In this document: one piece after another, positions 1 to 5,411 of the stretch
Layout of the letters: each line of letters begins with the position of its first letter
Numbering within the stretch: the stretch's first letter is position 1
NCBI GenBank assembly: GCA_022777455.1
Contig: JALFGI010000107.1
Span: 1-5,506, forward strand
Source: Clostridiales bacterium
GTDB taxonomy: Bacteria; Bacillota_A; Clostridia; Oscillospirales; Oscillospiraceae
Length of the DNA: 5,506 nt
Direction of reading: 5' to 3'
Position numbers and translations under genes: made by a program
The notes under the pieces: generated by a model
What the model saw: only the letters and a program-made list of their open reading frames with translations
Databases searched by the model: none
What the model was told of the DNA's origin: nothing

Positions 1-163
1 GAAGCTCGATGAGGGCAAATCTGCTGCTGTTGCACGATCTCACGTTGCTAAAAAACTTGTTCGTGTTGTCTATTCACTACTAACTCATTCTAACGCCTTT
101 TCTGACCAACTTGCTGCTTGACTTTCCATAGTTGGTCTACGATATCATTTGAGATTGTGCTGA
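1..163 (+). mobile_element. Right end of an IS110-family insertion sequence (partial)
   Basis: The transposase tail ends at 121 and the next gene's stop codon is at 164-166, so the right end of the insertion sequence must lie within about 42 bases of the transposase stop. IS110 elements usually lack clear terminal inverted repeats and target duplications, so the exact edge cannot be placed; 163 is an upper limit and not a measured end. No terminator for the converging PHP gene is visible here, so the insertion may have displaced it. Confidence 0.5.
2..121 (+). CDS. IS110-type transposase, C-terminal fragment (5' end outside window)
   Basis: An open frame enters at the left edge and runs 39 codons to a TGA at 119-121. 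The peptide begins KLDEGKSAAVARSHVAKKLV and ends FSDQLAA. A basic/alanine stretch, then a (K/R)KLVRVVYSLL helix, then a short polar tail is the usual C-terminus of IS110/IS116/IS902 transposases, which use a RuvC-like DEDD domain plus a C-terminal Tnp20 domain with a catalytic serine to move a circular intermediate. Only the extreme tail is seen, so neither catalytic domain can be inspected. The stretch is more AT-rich than the neighbouring genes, which fits a mobile gene. The assignment rests on recalled family resemblance of a short peptide; that it is the end of a coding frame is fairly secure. Confidence 0.7.
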   Translation, partial: KLDEGKSAAVARSHVAKKLVRVVYSLLTHSNAFSDQLAA

Positions 164-844
164 TTATTCTCCCAGGAGCTTCAGCTTTCCCTCCTGCATC
201 CAGCGCAGATAATCCGTGGGCTTTTCCATCCTCCCCGGGGTTTCCACGCCGCCGCCATAGAGCAAACGGGTGTGGTGGCTGTCGGAACCGGCGGTGACGG
301 GCAGGTCGAACATCCTTGCAAATGCAAAGGCCCGCTCATTCATCTTCGCCCCCTCGGCCCCCAGATGGGCGGCGTTGATGGCCTCCACGCCGTCAATGTC
401 CCGGGGGAAGAGCTGGAAATGGTCGATGTAGTCCCGCTCCCGGAAGGGGTGGGCCTGGACCACGAAGCCCCCGTCCCGGCGCATCATGGCCAGGGCCTGC
501 CGGGGGCTGATCCGGTGGATGTCCTCGTGGCTGATGAGCCACTGCTTGTCCAGGTTGTACACCAGAAATTCCGCCCCATGGTAATTGTATTCAAAACCGA
601 AGAACACCTGCAGGCCAATCCGCTGTCCCTCCTCCCAGGCGTCCTCATATCCCCGGCAGAATCGCTCCACCCGCTCCCGCCATGGCAGATCGGCAGGTAC
701 GGCAGTGTTGCCGTTGAAGAAATGGTCGGTGACAAAAATGCCGGTGTAGCCCGCCTCCAGATGGGCCCGGGCCATCTGAGCCCCGGTGGAGGAGGCGCAG
801 GCACTGGCCTGGCTGGTGTGCATGTGGGTTTCGTAACGATACAT
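164..844 (-). CDS. PHP-domain metal-dependent phosphoesterase
   Basis: This 226-residue cytoplasmic protein has the PHP (polymerase and histidinol phosphatase) signature. It shows HMH at residues 7-9, TDH at 39-41, the acidic FGFE at 82-85, QAHP at 130-133 and GSDSHH at 186-191. These are the histidines and acids that bind a two- or three-metal centre in this fold. Stand-alone PHP proteins of about 220-280 residues (COG0613-like) hydrolyse phosphoesters such as nucleotides or sugar phosphates; the substrate cannot be read from the sequence. The start was placed at 844 because GAGGA (851-855) lies 6 bases before that ATG. An ATG two codons earlier touches the ribosome site, and a longer frame to 916 runs into a repeat. 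The gene reads toward the IS110 end and seems monocistronic. No convincing promoter was found; the upstream DNA is taken up by the palindrome at 877-1106. Confidence 0.88.
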   Translation of the reverse strand: MYRYETHMHTSQASACASSTGAQMARAHLEAGYTGIFVTDHFFNGNTAVPADLPWRERVERFCRGYEDAWEEGQRIGLQVFFGFEYNYHGAEFLVYNLDKQWLISHEDIHRISPRQALAMMRRDGGFVVQAHPFRERDYIDHFQLFPRDIDGVEAINAAHLGAEGAKMNERAFAFARMFDLPVTAGSDSHHTRLLYGGGVETPGRMEKPTDYLRWMQEGKLKLLGE

Positions 845-850
845 AATCAT

Positions 851-856
851 TCCTCT
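851..856 (-). promoter_or_regulatory. Ribosome binding site that fixes the PHP gene start
   Basis: On the minus strand AGAGGA precedes ATTATG. Spacing from GAGGA to the ATG at 844 is 6 bases, whereas the ATG at 850 would directly abut it. This supports the shorter 226-residue protein over the 250-residue reading. Confidence 0.75.
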
Positions 857-876
857 TTTCTGAAGGTGCTGATGGG

Positions 877-1106
877 AAAATCGATAAATTGCAATTTGAA
901 GCGCAGGGATTGACACCCCTCTTGGCTCCCCCTATGGGGGAGCTGGCTGCCCCATAGGGGCAGACTGAGAGGGCAATACATGGATTTCAGTTGCCATTGC
1001 CTTACTGCGGTACCCTCTCAGTCAGCCTGACGGCTGCCAGCTCTCCCAAAGGGAGAGCCAAGGGGTGCTACCGTATCTGCCCGCCAAATTACAATTTCCC
1101 GATTCT
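877..1106. repeat. Long imperfect palindrome, MITE-like intergenic repeat
   Basis: The stretch folds back on itself almost end to end. The core arms are 914-975 and about 1003-1067. Both begin CACCCCT, read into TTGGCTC-CCC(T)-GGGGAGCTGGC, and share GACTGAGAGGG near the middle. Each arm contains its own small hairpins: GGCTCCCCC/GGGGGAGC and CTGCCCC/GGGGCAG on the left, GCTCTCCC/GGGAGAGC on the right. The centre carries GGCAAT (972-977) against ATTGCC (996-1001). Pairing continues more weakly outward, AAAATCG with AAATTGCAATTT (877-897) against AAATTACAATTT and CGATTCT (1086-1106). No clear target-site duplication was found. It has no coding capacity. Nested palindromes of this type recur in intergenic regions of gut Clostridia, as recalled from general knowledge; origin from a transposon is inferred. 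Confidence 0.75.
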
Positions 1107-1134
1107 CTTCAAAACACGGCGCCAAAACGTGCGG

Positions 1135-1165
1135 CGGGCCCGACGATTCGTCAGGCCCGGTTTTT
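1135..1165. terminator. Hairpin beyond the lipoprotein gene, T-run on the plus-strand side
   Basis: CGGGCCCGACGA (1135-1146) pairs with TCGTCAGGCCCG (1148-1159); the stem is complete if one G-U pair is allowed. On the plus strand it is followed by G and five T (1161-1165), immediately before the lipoprotein stop codon. Read on the minus strand, where the gene is, the U-rich part is poor: four T come only seven bases after the stem. It probably ends transcription of the lipoprotein gene, and more clearly blocks plus-strand readthrough into it. Confidence 0.6.
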
Positions 1166-1166
1166 C

Positions 1167-2756
1167 TTATTTTCCTTCGGCTTCCTGCTGGGCCTTGAGG
1201 ACCTTGTCCACGGAATCCAGGTCGAAGACCTCCCGGACCTTTTTATAGAAGTCCGTGTACTTATAGCCGTTGTCCACGTACCGCCAGCCTGCACCGGCGT
1301 AGGGGTCCTTGCCGGTGAATACGGCGGTGGCATTCTCGTGAATCTCCTTGAACTGCTTCTGCTCCTCAGCGCCCACCCGGGTCTGCTTGCAGAACAGGTT
1401 CTGGATGTCCAGGCCGTCCAGAGGCATCAGGCTGCTGACCTTGGTGTAGCAGATGTTCAGATATTTCAGGCTGGCGCACCCGGCCAGTGGGGAGATATCC
1501 TCCAGCTTCAGGCAGTTGGCCAGCTCCAGAAATTCCAGCTTCTTGCAGTTTTCAATGCCGCTGAGATCGCGCACCGCGCTGCCGGAGAGAATCAGGATCT
1601 CCAACTCGGGCATGAAGGCCAGGAAGCTCACATCCGTCAGCGTGTCGTTGTGACCCATGTCCATATACTTGACGCTGCGCAGGTAGCGCATTTCGTAGCA
1701 GGTATCGTCGGTGACATTGTACACCACCCGGATGGTATCGTCATTGGTCAGGGTGCTGTACCTGCCGTCCACACCGAAGTACACCCGCCACACCAGGTCC
1801 ACGTTGTCGTAGTCCGCCCGGATGGAATCCAGAAATTCGCTGCTCAGGCCGCAGCGGTCCAGGATCAGGGTGGAGCCCGGAGCCATGATACTCAGGGCCT
1901 CCCGAATCTCCGGCTCGTCGGCGGTGGACAGGCTCAGGTTTTTGAACTCGATCACCTCGTCGGTGGTGGAAACGGTTCTGCCAAAGAGGGTGAACACATA
2001 GTGGAATCGCACCGTGGGCGCCGCCTCCACCAGCAGCTTCACATCCTGCCGGGACAGCTGACAGGTGCCGGAATCGTTCATCAGCTCCACATAGCTCAGA
2101 TTGGGCAGGCTTTCCAGCATCCCGATGGCGGAGGTGATCTCGTCCACGGTCAAGCCGGCAAGGTTCACGCTTTCCGTCTGCTCGTCAAACTCTTGACCCC
2201 GGAAGCCCACGGTGTAGGTGATCTCCACATCGGGGTAAGCAGTGCGAAGCATCTGAATCTCGGAGTATGAGAGGCCGGTCTGGGGCAGATGCAGGGTCCT
2301 CAGCTGGGGAAGATACACCAGATTGGACCGCAGAATGGCAAAGCTGGTGCCGTCGGCGGGCAAGGACATCTGCTCCACCCACTCGGCGGCCCAGGTGCTG
2401 CCCAGGTCCACGGTGTAGGTCACATCCACCTGGGGATGGCTCTGGATATACACCATGATGGCGGTATAGCAGGTGCTGCCGGACAGGTCCAGGTGCTTCA
2501 GGTTGGGATAGTTATCCAGCTCCCGGATGGTGCTCTCAGTCACCACCATGGTCAGCGATTCCACCTCCAGATTCTCCGTGGGGGCGGTGGTCACCACCCA
2601 GTCCTCCGGCAGAACGGAGGTGGTTTCCCCGGTGGGAACCGTGGGGGGGACGGTATTCACATTCTGACCTGACTTGGGAAACAGCTCCGCACAGCCGGTA
2701 AGCAGCAGCATGGAGCAAAGCAGCATAGGAGCAGCAATCAAACGAAACGGTTTCAT
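1167..2756 (-). CDS. Leucine-rich-repeat surface lipoprotein with tandem ~70-residue units
   Basis: This 529-residue protein starts MKPFR, has a hydrophobic segment at 6-19 and a lipobox LLTGC ending at Cys22, so it should be exported and lipid-anchored outside the membrane. A Thr/Pro/Val-rich linker (about 30-58) follows. Then come four related units of about 70 residues: each has an LRR-like stretch such as LKHLDLSGS or LRTLHLP and ends in a strand motif P-x-V-x-[VIF]-x-Y-x-[VF]-x-[LF] plus G, at about 107-119, 174-187, 246-259 and 316-331. Conventional LRRs follow at about 360-460, including LEILILSGSAV, LEFLELANC and LKYLNICYTKV. The tail is rich in Tyr, Lys and Asp. The start at 2756 was chosen because GGAGG lies 10 bases upstream and gives a proper signal peptide; the longer frame begins inside the -10 element. 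LRR lipoproteins generally bind proteins or other ligands; no ligand can be named. Confidence 0.85.
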   Translation of the reverse strand: MKPFRLIAAPMLLCSMLLLTGCAELFPKSGQNVNTVPPTVPTGETTSVLPEDWVVTTAPTENLEVESLTMVVTESTIRELDNYPNLKHLDLSGSTCYTAIMVYIQSHPQVDVTYTVDLGSTWAAEWVEQMSLPADGTSFAILRSNLVYLPQLRTLHLPQTGLSYSEIQMLRTAYPDVEITYTVGFRGQEFDEQTESVNLAGLTVDEITSAIGMLESLPNLSYVELMNDSGTCQLSRQDVKLLVEAAPTVRFHYVFTLFGRTVSTTDEVIEFKNLSLSTADEPEIREALSIMAPGSTLILDRCGLSSEFLDSIRADYDNVDLVWRVYFGVDGRYSTLTNDDTIRVVYNVTDDTCYEMRYLRSVKYMDMGHNDTLTDVSFLAFMPELEILILSGSAVRDLSGIENCKKLEFLELANCLKLEDISPLAGCASLKYLNICYTKVSSLMPLDGLDIQNLFCKQTRVGAEEQKQFKEIHENATAVFTGKDPYAGAGWRYVDNGYKYTDFYKKVREVFDLDSVDKVLKAQQEAEGK

Positions 2757-2766
2757 CCAGCAGATG

Positions 2767-2771
2767 CCTCC
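2767..2771 (-). promoter_or_regulatory. Ribosome binding site of the LRR lipoprotein gene
   Basis: GGAGG on the minus strand lies 10 bases before the ATG at 2756. It decides between this start and an in-frame ATG 16 codons upstream that would fall within the promoter. Confidence 0.7.
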
Positions 2772-2794
2772 GAAAAAAACATAGTCTGGAAGAA

Positions 2795-2823
2795 ATGATA
2801 GCATATTTCACCAGGAAAAGCAA
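2795..2823 (-). promoter_or_regulatory. Sigma-A-type promoter of the LRR lipoprotein gene
   Basis: On the minus strand TTGCTT (2818-2823) is followed by exactly 17 bases and TATCAT (2795-2800), with TG one base before the -10 hexamer (extended -10). Transcription would begin near 2788 and give a leader of about 30 bases containing the ribosome site. The gene is therefore independent of the SASP remnant upstream, which has its own terminator. No operator or riboswitch was seen. Confidence 0.7.
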
Positions 2824-2900
2824 GAAAGCCGGAAAATGTTTCAAATTTCTTAATATAGAAAAGTTATCGCTTTTCTCCGCCCTTCCCTATGCGTTTTGAC

Positions 2901-2939
2901 AAAAAGCAGCGCGGACAGCCTTTTGGTGGCCATCCGCGC
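2901..2939 (-). terminator. Rho-independent terminator of the SASP gene
   Basis: On the minus strand GCGCGGATGGCC (2939-2928) pairs with GGCTGTCCGCGC (2920-2909) across a 7-base loop, 12 pairs including two G-U, followed by GC and five T (2905-2901). It begins 9 bases after the SASP stop codon. Its intactness shows that only the front of the SASP gene has been lost or displaced. Confidence 0.88.
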
Positions 2940-2948
2940 CGTCATTGG

Positions 2949-3083
2949 TTACTGCAAGCCCTGCTCGTAGGACTCAATCATCTTCTTGACCATCTGGCCG
3001 CCGATGGAGCCGGCTTCCCGGGAGGTCAGGTCACCGTTGTAGCCTTCCTTCAGGTTGACGCCAACCTCCTTTGATGTCTCTTT
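2949..3083 (-). pseudogene. Alpha/beta-type small acid-soluble spore protein, 5' end missing
   Basis: The frame reads KETSK then EVGVNLKEGYNGDL, TSREAGSIGGQMVKKMI and ends ESYEQGLQ, stop at 2949-2951. This is the conserved DNA-binding part of alpha/beta-type SASPs, which coat spore DNA in the forespore and protect it against UV and chemicals; GPR protease degrades them at germination. Complete family members are about 60-75 residues. Only about 44 are recognisable here, and no ATG, GTG or TTG start lies in frame near the front. The visible similarity starts around the GPR cleavage region: KETSKEVGV aligns with the usual (F/Y)EIASE(L/F)GV. Immediately upstream is the stop codon of the serine recombinase at 3083-3085. 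The simplest reading is that a mobile element inserted here and separated the first ~20-25 codons. Without excision or a new start this piece is not expressed as a SASP. Confidence 0.85.
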
Positions 3084-4861
3084 TACATCGTGAACCCTCC
3101 GTTTTTTGCAGCATTTTCGGCACTGTCAAGTTGAGGCGGAAAGTTCTGAACAGGTCTGATATTAGGAAGAGTTCCTATAAATTTGTAGTAAATTGTTACG
3201 TTTTGCTGGTAAGAGGCATTCTTCCTCGGTGCCTTCACATAGCCCTCCGGAAGAACCTTCGGCCCGACGACGATTCTCTCGATGAAGGTGAGCAGGGTGT
3301 CCCGATCCAGGGTCTCGATGCAGGAATACTGTTTGGCAAGCGCGAAGAATTTCTCATAGTTAGAGCGAATCTCATCCCCAACTGTGGGAACACTGAGCGA
3401 TTCCAGAGCGGCCTCCAGGCTGAAAGCCTCCTTTTCCAGACTGCCCACCATGCTTTCCAACCGGCTGTCCGACAGCTTTCCTTCAGCATTATCGAGATAC
3501 AGCTTTTCAATGGTCTTGTTGATAACCTTCAGCCGGGCCTGGGATTTTTCCAGCTTGTTCATCCGAATCTGTTCCGCGGAAGCATCGCTCATTTCCTCCA
3601 GCACTTTGTTGACCAGGACATCCACTTGTTCATCCGTGAGGCTGATCAGGCTGTTTAAGTCCTGACGAACCAATTCCAGAATGTCGGAATACTTGATGTT
3701 CACACCCTCACACGGGTTTTCAAATCGCTTGCTCTTGTGGTTGCAGGAGAGAAACCAATATTTCTCCCGCTCCCCCTTATAGACGGTGCCGGAGGAACAA
3801 AGGGAATAGCCGCATCGTCCGCAGACCGCAATTCCGCCAAAAATGCTTTTGCGGACCTGGTCATACCGGCGATAGTCTCGGTTCCCCTTCCCTAAATTGG
3901 TCTGGGCTTTTTCAAAGGTTTCCCTGTCAACAAGGGGTTCGTGGGTTCCCTCGGTGACGACCCAATCCTCTTTGGGGACGGGGATTTTCTTTTTGGATTT
4001 CAGGCTGGCCTTTCGTGATTTTCCCAGGATGGTGTTTCCCAAATAGACCTGATTCTTGATGATCCTCTTGACCGTGGTGTAATTCCAGCAGTCAGTGGCT
4101 CGGGCGGCCCCGGAATCGCTGAAATTGTCACGATAGAGAACACGGTATTTCAGCGGCGTAATGGCACCGGAATCCGTCAGCTCCTGGGCAATGGCGATGC
4201 AGGATTTCCCGCTGGCGGAGCGCTCAAAAATCCGCCTGACGATTGGTGCGGTTTCTTCGTCCGGGATGAGTTGATTCTTGTCCTTGGGGTCTTTCTTGTA
4301 GCCAAATGGCGGGCAGGCGCAATATTCGCCTTTGCTCCGCTTCATCTTGAGCACATCTCTGACCTTCCGGGAGCCGTCCCGGAGGTACACCTCGTTCATG
4401 GCAAACTGGAACGGTGCCATAACGTTTTCCAGCTCCGAGTCAAAGTTGTCGGCGATGGCAATATAGTGAATCTGGTGCTCCGGGAAAAACTGCTCCGCAT
4501 AATAACTGGATTCCCGCATATCACGGCCAAGACGGGAAAGGTCTTTGGTGATGACCATATTGGCTTTTCCTGATTCCAAGGCTTTCATCATTTTCTGAAA
4601 GCCGGGACGCTGAAAATTGCCGCCGGACCAGCCATCATCCACAAAGGATTCCAGAAGCACAATGTCATTGCGGGCGCAGTAATCCCTGACGATTTTTTCC
4701 TGATTCAAGATACTGGAAGATTGTCCTTCCTTGGCTTCTTCCTGAGAAAGACGGTAGTAGGCATAGGCCATGGCCAGGCGTGGTGTTTTGCTGGACGACC
4801 TCCTTTTCGCAGTGGAATAGGGCAACGGTGCTGTCATCTGCATTGCAGGATTTGTTCTCAT
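3083..4861 (-). CDS. Large serine recombinase (resolvase/invertase family, TnpX/integrase type)
   Basis: This 592-residue site-specific recombinase cuts and rejoins DNA through a serine-phosphate intermediate. The N-terminal resolvase domain (about 31-170) holds YYRLS with the presumed nucleophile Ser39, DDGWSGG at 75-81 and TKDLSRLGRDM at 105-115 with conserved arginines. The Recombinase domain (about 185-325) contains PPFGYKKD and a DNA-binding helical part (VKRIIKNQVYLGNTI). A zinc ribbon follows, with CGRC at 347-350 and further cysteines at 373 and 384. Next is a Lys/Glu/Leu-rich segment (about 395-490) of the kind that forms the coiled coil controlling integration direction, and a C-terminal tail. 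Length and order are normal, with no frameshift or missing motif, so the enzyme may be active. The ATG at 4861 has AAGGAG upstream and overlaps the previous gene's stop as ATGA, indicating translational coupling. It likely moves the element at the SASP junction. Confidence 0.92.
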   Translation of the reverse strand: MRTNPAMQMTAPLPYSTAKRRSSSKTPRLAMAYAYYRLSQEEAKEGQSSSILNQEKIVRDYCARNDIVLLESFVDDGWSGGNFQRPGFQKMMKALESGKANMVITKDLSRLGRDMRESSYYAEQFFPEHQIHYIAIADNFDSELENVMAPFQFAMNEVYLRDGSRKVRDVLKMKRSKGEYCACPPFGYKKDPKDKNQLIPDEETAPIVRRIFERSASGKSCIAIAQELTDSGAITPLKYRVLYRDNFSDSGAARATDCWNYTTVKRIIKNQVYLGNTILGKSRKASLKSKKKIPVPKEDWVVTEGTHEPLVDRETFEKAQTNLGKGNRDYRRYDQVRKSIFGGIAVCGRCGYSLCSSGTVYKGEREKYWFLSCNHKSKRFENPCEGVNIKYSDILELVRQDLNSLISLTDEQVDVLVNKVLEEMSDASAEQIRMNKLEKSQARLKVINKTIEKLYLDNAEGKLSDSRLESMVGSLEKEAFSLEAALESLSVPTVGDEIRSNYEKFFALAKQYSCIETLDRDTLLTFIERIVVGPKVLPEGYVKAPRKNASYQQNVTIYYKFIGTLPNIRPVQNFPPQLDSAENAAKNGGFTM

Positions 4862-5046
4862 TCAACGCTCCTTACAACAGATGGGTTTCCGCCTGTATTA
4901 TACGAAATAGTAGCCGGGGCTGTCAACGGTAATACTTGGCGGGAGGATTCTTTCAGGCGCTGGGCAACAAGATCCGCAGAAGTCCTGCTCCCCGTAAAGA
5001 CACGCTGAATCCTATAAGTGGTTTGGTTGATTTGCAGCTCTTGCAT
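4858..5046 (-). CDS. Small TnpW-like protein coupled to the serine recombinase
   Basis: This is a 62-residue protein starting MQELQINQTTYRIQRVFTG. The ATG at 5046 has GGAGG 10 bases upstream, and its TGA overlaps the recombinase ATG as ATGA, so it is very likely a real gene read together with the recombinase. The front half, I-x-x-TTY-x-I-x-R-x-F-x-G followed by a short amphipathic helix (SADLVAQRL), resembles small transposon-encoded proteins of the TnpW type found beside serine recombinases and conjugative modules in Clostridia. The back half (LPLTAPATISYNTGGNPSVV) looks unstructured. No enzyme motif, membrane segment or helix-turn-helix is evident. A directionality or regulatory role is possible but is a guess from position. 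The family name is from recalled resemblance and is the weaker part of this call. Confidence 0.7.
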   Translation of the reverse strand: MQELQINQTTYRIQRVFTGSRTSADLVAQRLKESSRQVLPLTAPATISYNTGGNPSVVRSVE

Positions 5047-5078
5047 GTTCTTGTTTCCTCCATTCTATTGCTGCCCAA

Positions 5079-5241
5079 GGGAAGCTCTGAATAAATCGTC
5101 TGCGGCTGAGCGGCGGGTCTTTTGCCCCATCCGCGCAGTACCAAACCCCAGAAATACACAAAGTATTCCCGGGGGTTTGGTACTTTCGGCTGAGCCAAAA
5201 TCCCTCGCCGTCAGCCCTTGCCGATCTAATCAGAGCTTCCC
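5079..5241. repeat. 163-bp MITE-like palindromic element in the recombinase operon leader
   Basis: The ends are inverted repeats: GGGAAGCTCTGAATAAATCG at 5079-5098 against its partner ending GCTTCCC at 5241, 19 of 22 bases matching. Pairing continues inward (GCTGAGCGGCG against CGCCGTCAGC, then TTTTGCC against GGCTGAGCC and neighbours) to a perfect 13-bp pair, AGTACCAAACCCC (5137-5149) with GGGGTTTGGTACT (5172-5184). The apex is AATAC-ACAAA-GTATT (5153-5167). All pairs share a centre near 5160. No transposase and no clear target duplication are present. The TGAATAAATC part of the end recalls IS903-type (IS5 family) termini, so mobilisation by such a transposase is possible but unproven. It lies 32 bases before the small gene's start codon. 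Confidence 0.82.
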
Positions 5242-5291
5242 TAGTTTTCCAGGAGAAAGGAAAAGTTATTCCCCCGTTGTGTTTCTTCCTC

Positions 5292-5350
5292 TCAAAGTCA
5301 CATGAATGCGCTGGGAAATTCCTCCCCCAGCGCACGGCATCTGACTTTGA
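5292..5350. repeat. Imperfect inverted repeat, ~24-bp stem
   Basis: TCAAAGTCACATGAATGCG-CTGGG on the left pairs with CCCAGCGCACGGCATCTGAC-TTTGA on the right, with a few mismatches or bulges in the middle and an AAATTCCTCC loop. There is no T-run on either side, so it is not a standard terminator. Confidence 0.75.
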
Positions 5351-5411
5351 AAACGCTGTGCCATCCATTTGGTTTCAAATAAACAACAGCAACTCGTGGG
5401 ACAGCGTTTTC
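5349..5411. repeat. Inverted repeat enclosing a smaller hairpin
   Basis: GAAAACGCTGTGCC at 5349-5362 pairs with GGGACAGCGTTTTC at 5398-5411 (13 of 14). Inside is ATTTG-GTTT-CAAAT. It begins within two bases of the end of the preceding inverted repeat, giving two adjoining stems. Confidence 0.7.

Noticed and set aside
272..913. 213-codon open frame on the plus strand opposite the PHP gene
   Set aside because: The minus strand carries all PHP metal-binding motifs and a ribosome site; the plus frame has no recognisable features and ends inside the repeat.
877..1106. CRISPR array or tRNA/rRNA gene in the hairpin-rich region
   Set aside because: The repeats are inverted, not regularly spaced direct repeats, and no tRNA cloverleaf or rRNA signature is present.
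1065..2270. 401-codon open frame on the plus strand
   Set aside because: It lies antisense to the LRR lipoprotein, has no ribosome site, and its composition (His/Gln/Val-rich, no domain) is that of a mirror frame. The minus-strand protein has a lipobox, promoter and repeats.
2889..3074. 61-codon plus-strand frame opposite the SASP remnant
   Set aside because: It is the complement of a clear SASP coding region and its terminator.
5012..5368. 118-codon minus-strand frame upstream of the recombinase operon
   Set aside because: It runs through the whole palindromic element and overlaps the small coupled gene out of frame; no ribosome site or family resemblance. It also does not look like the missing SASP N-terminus.
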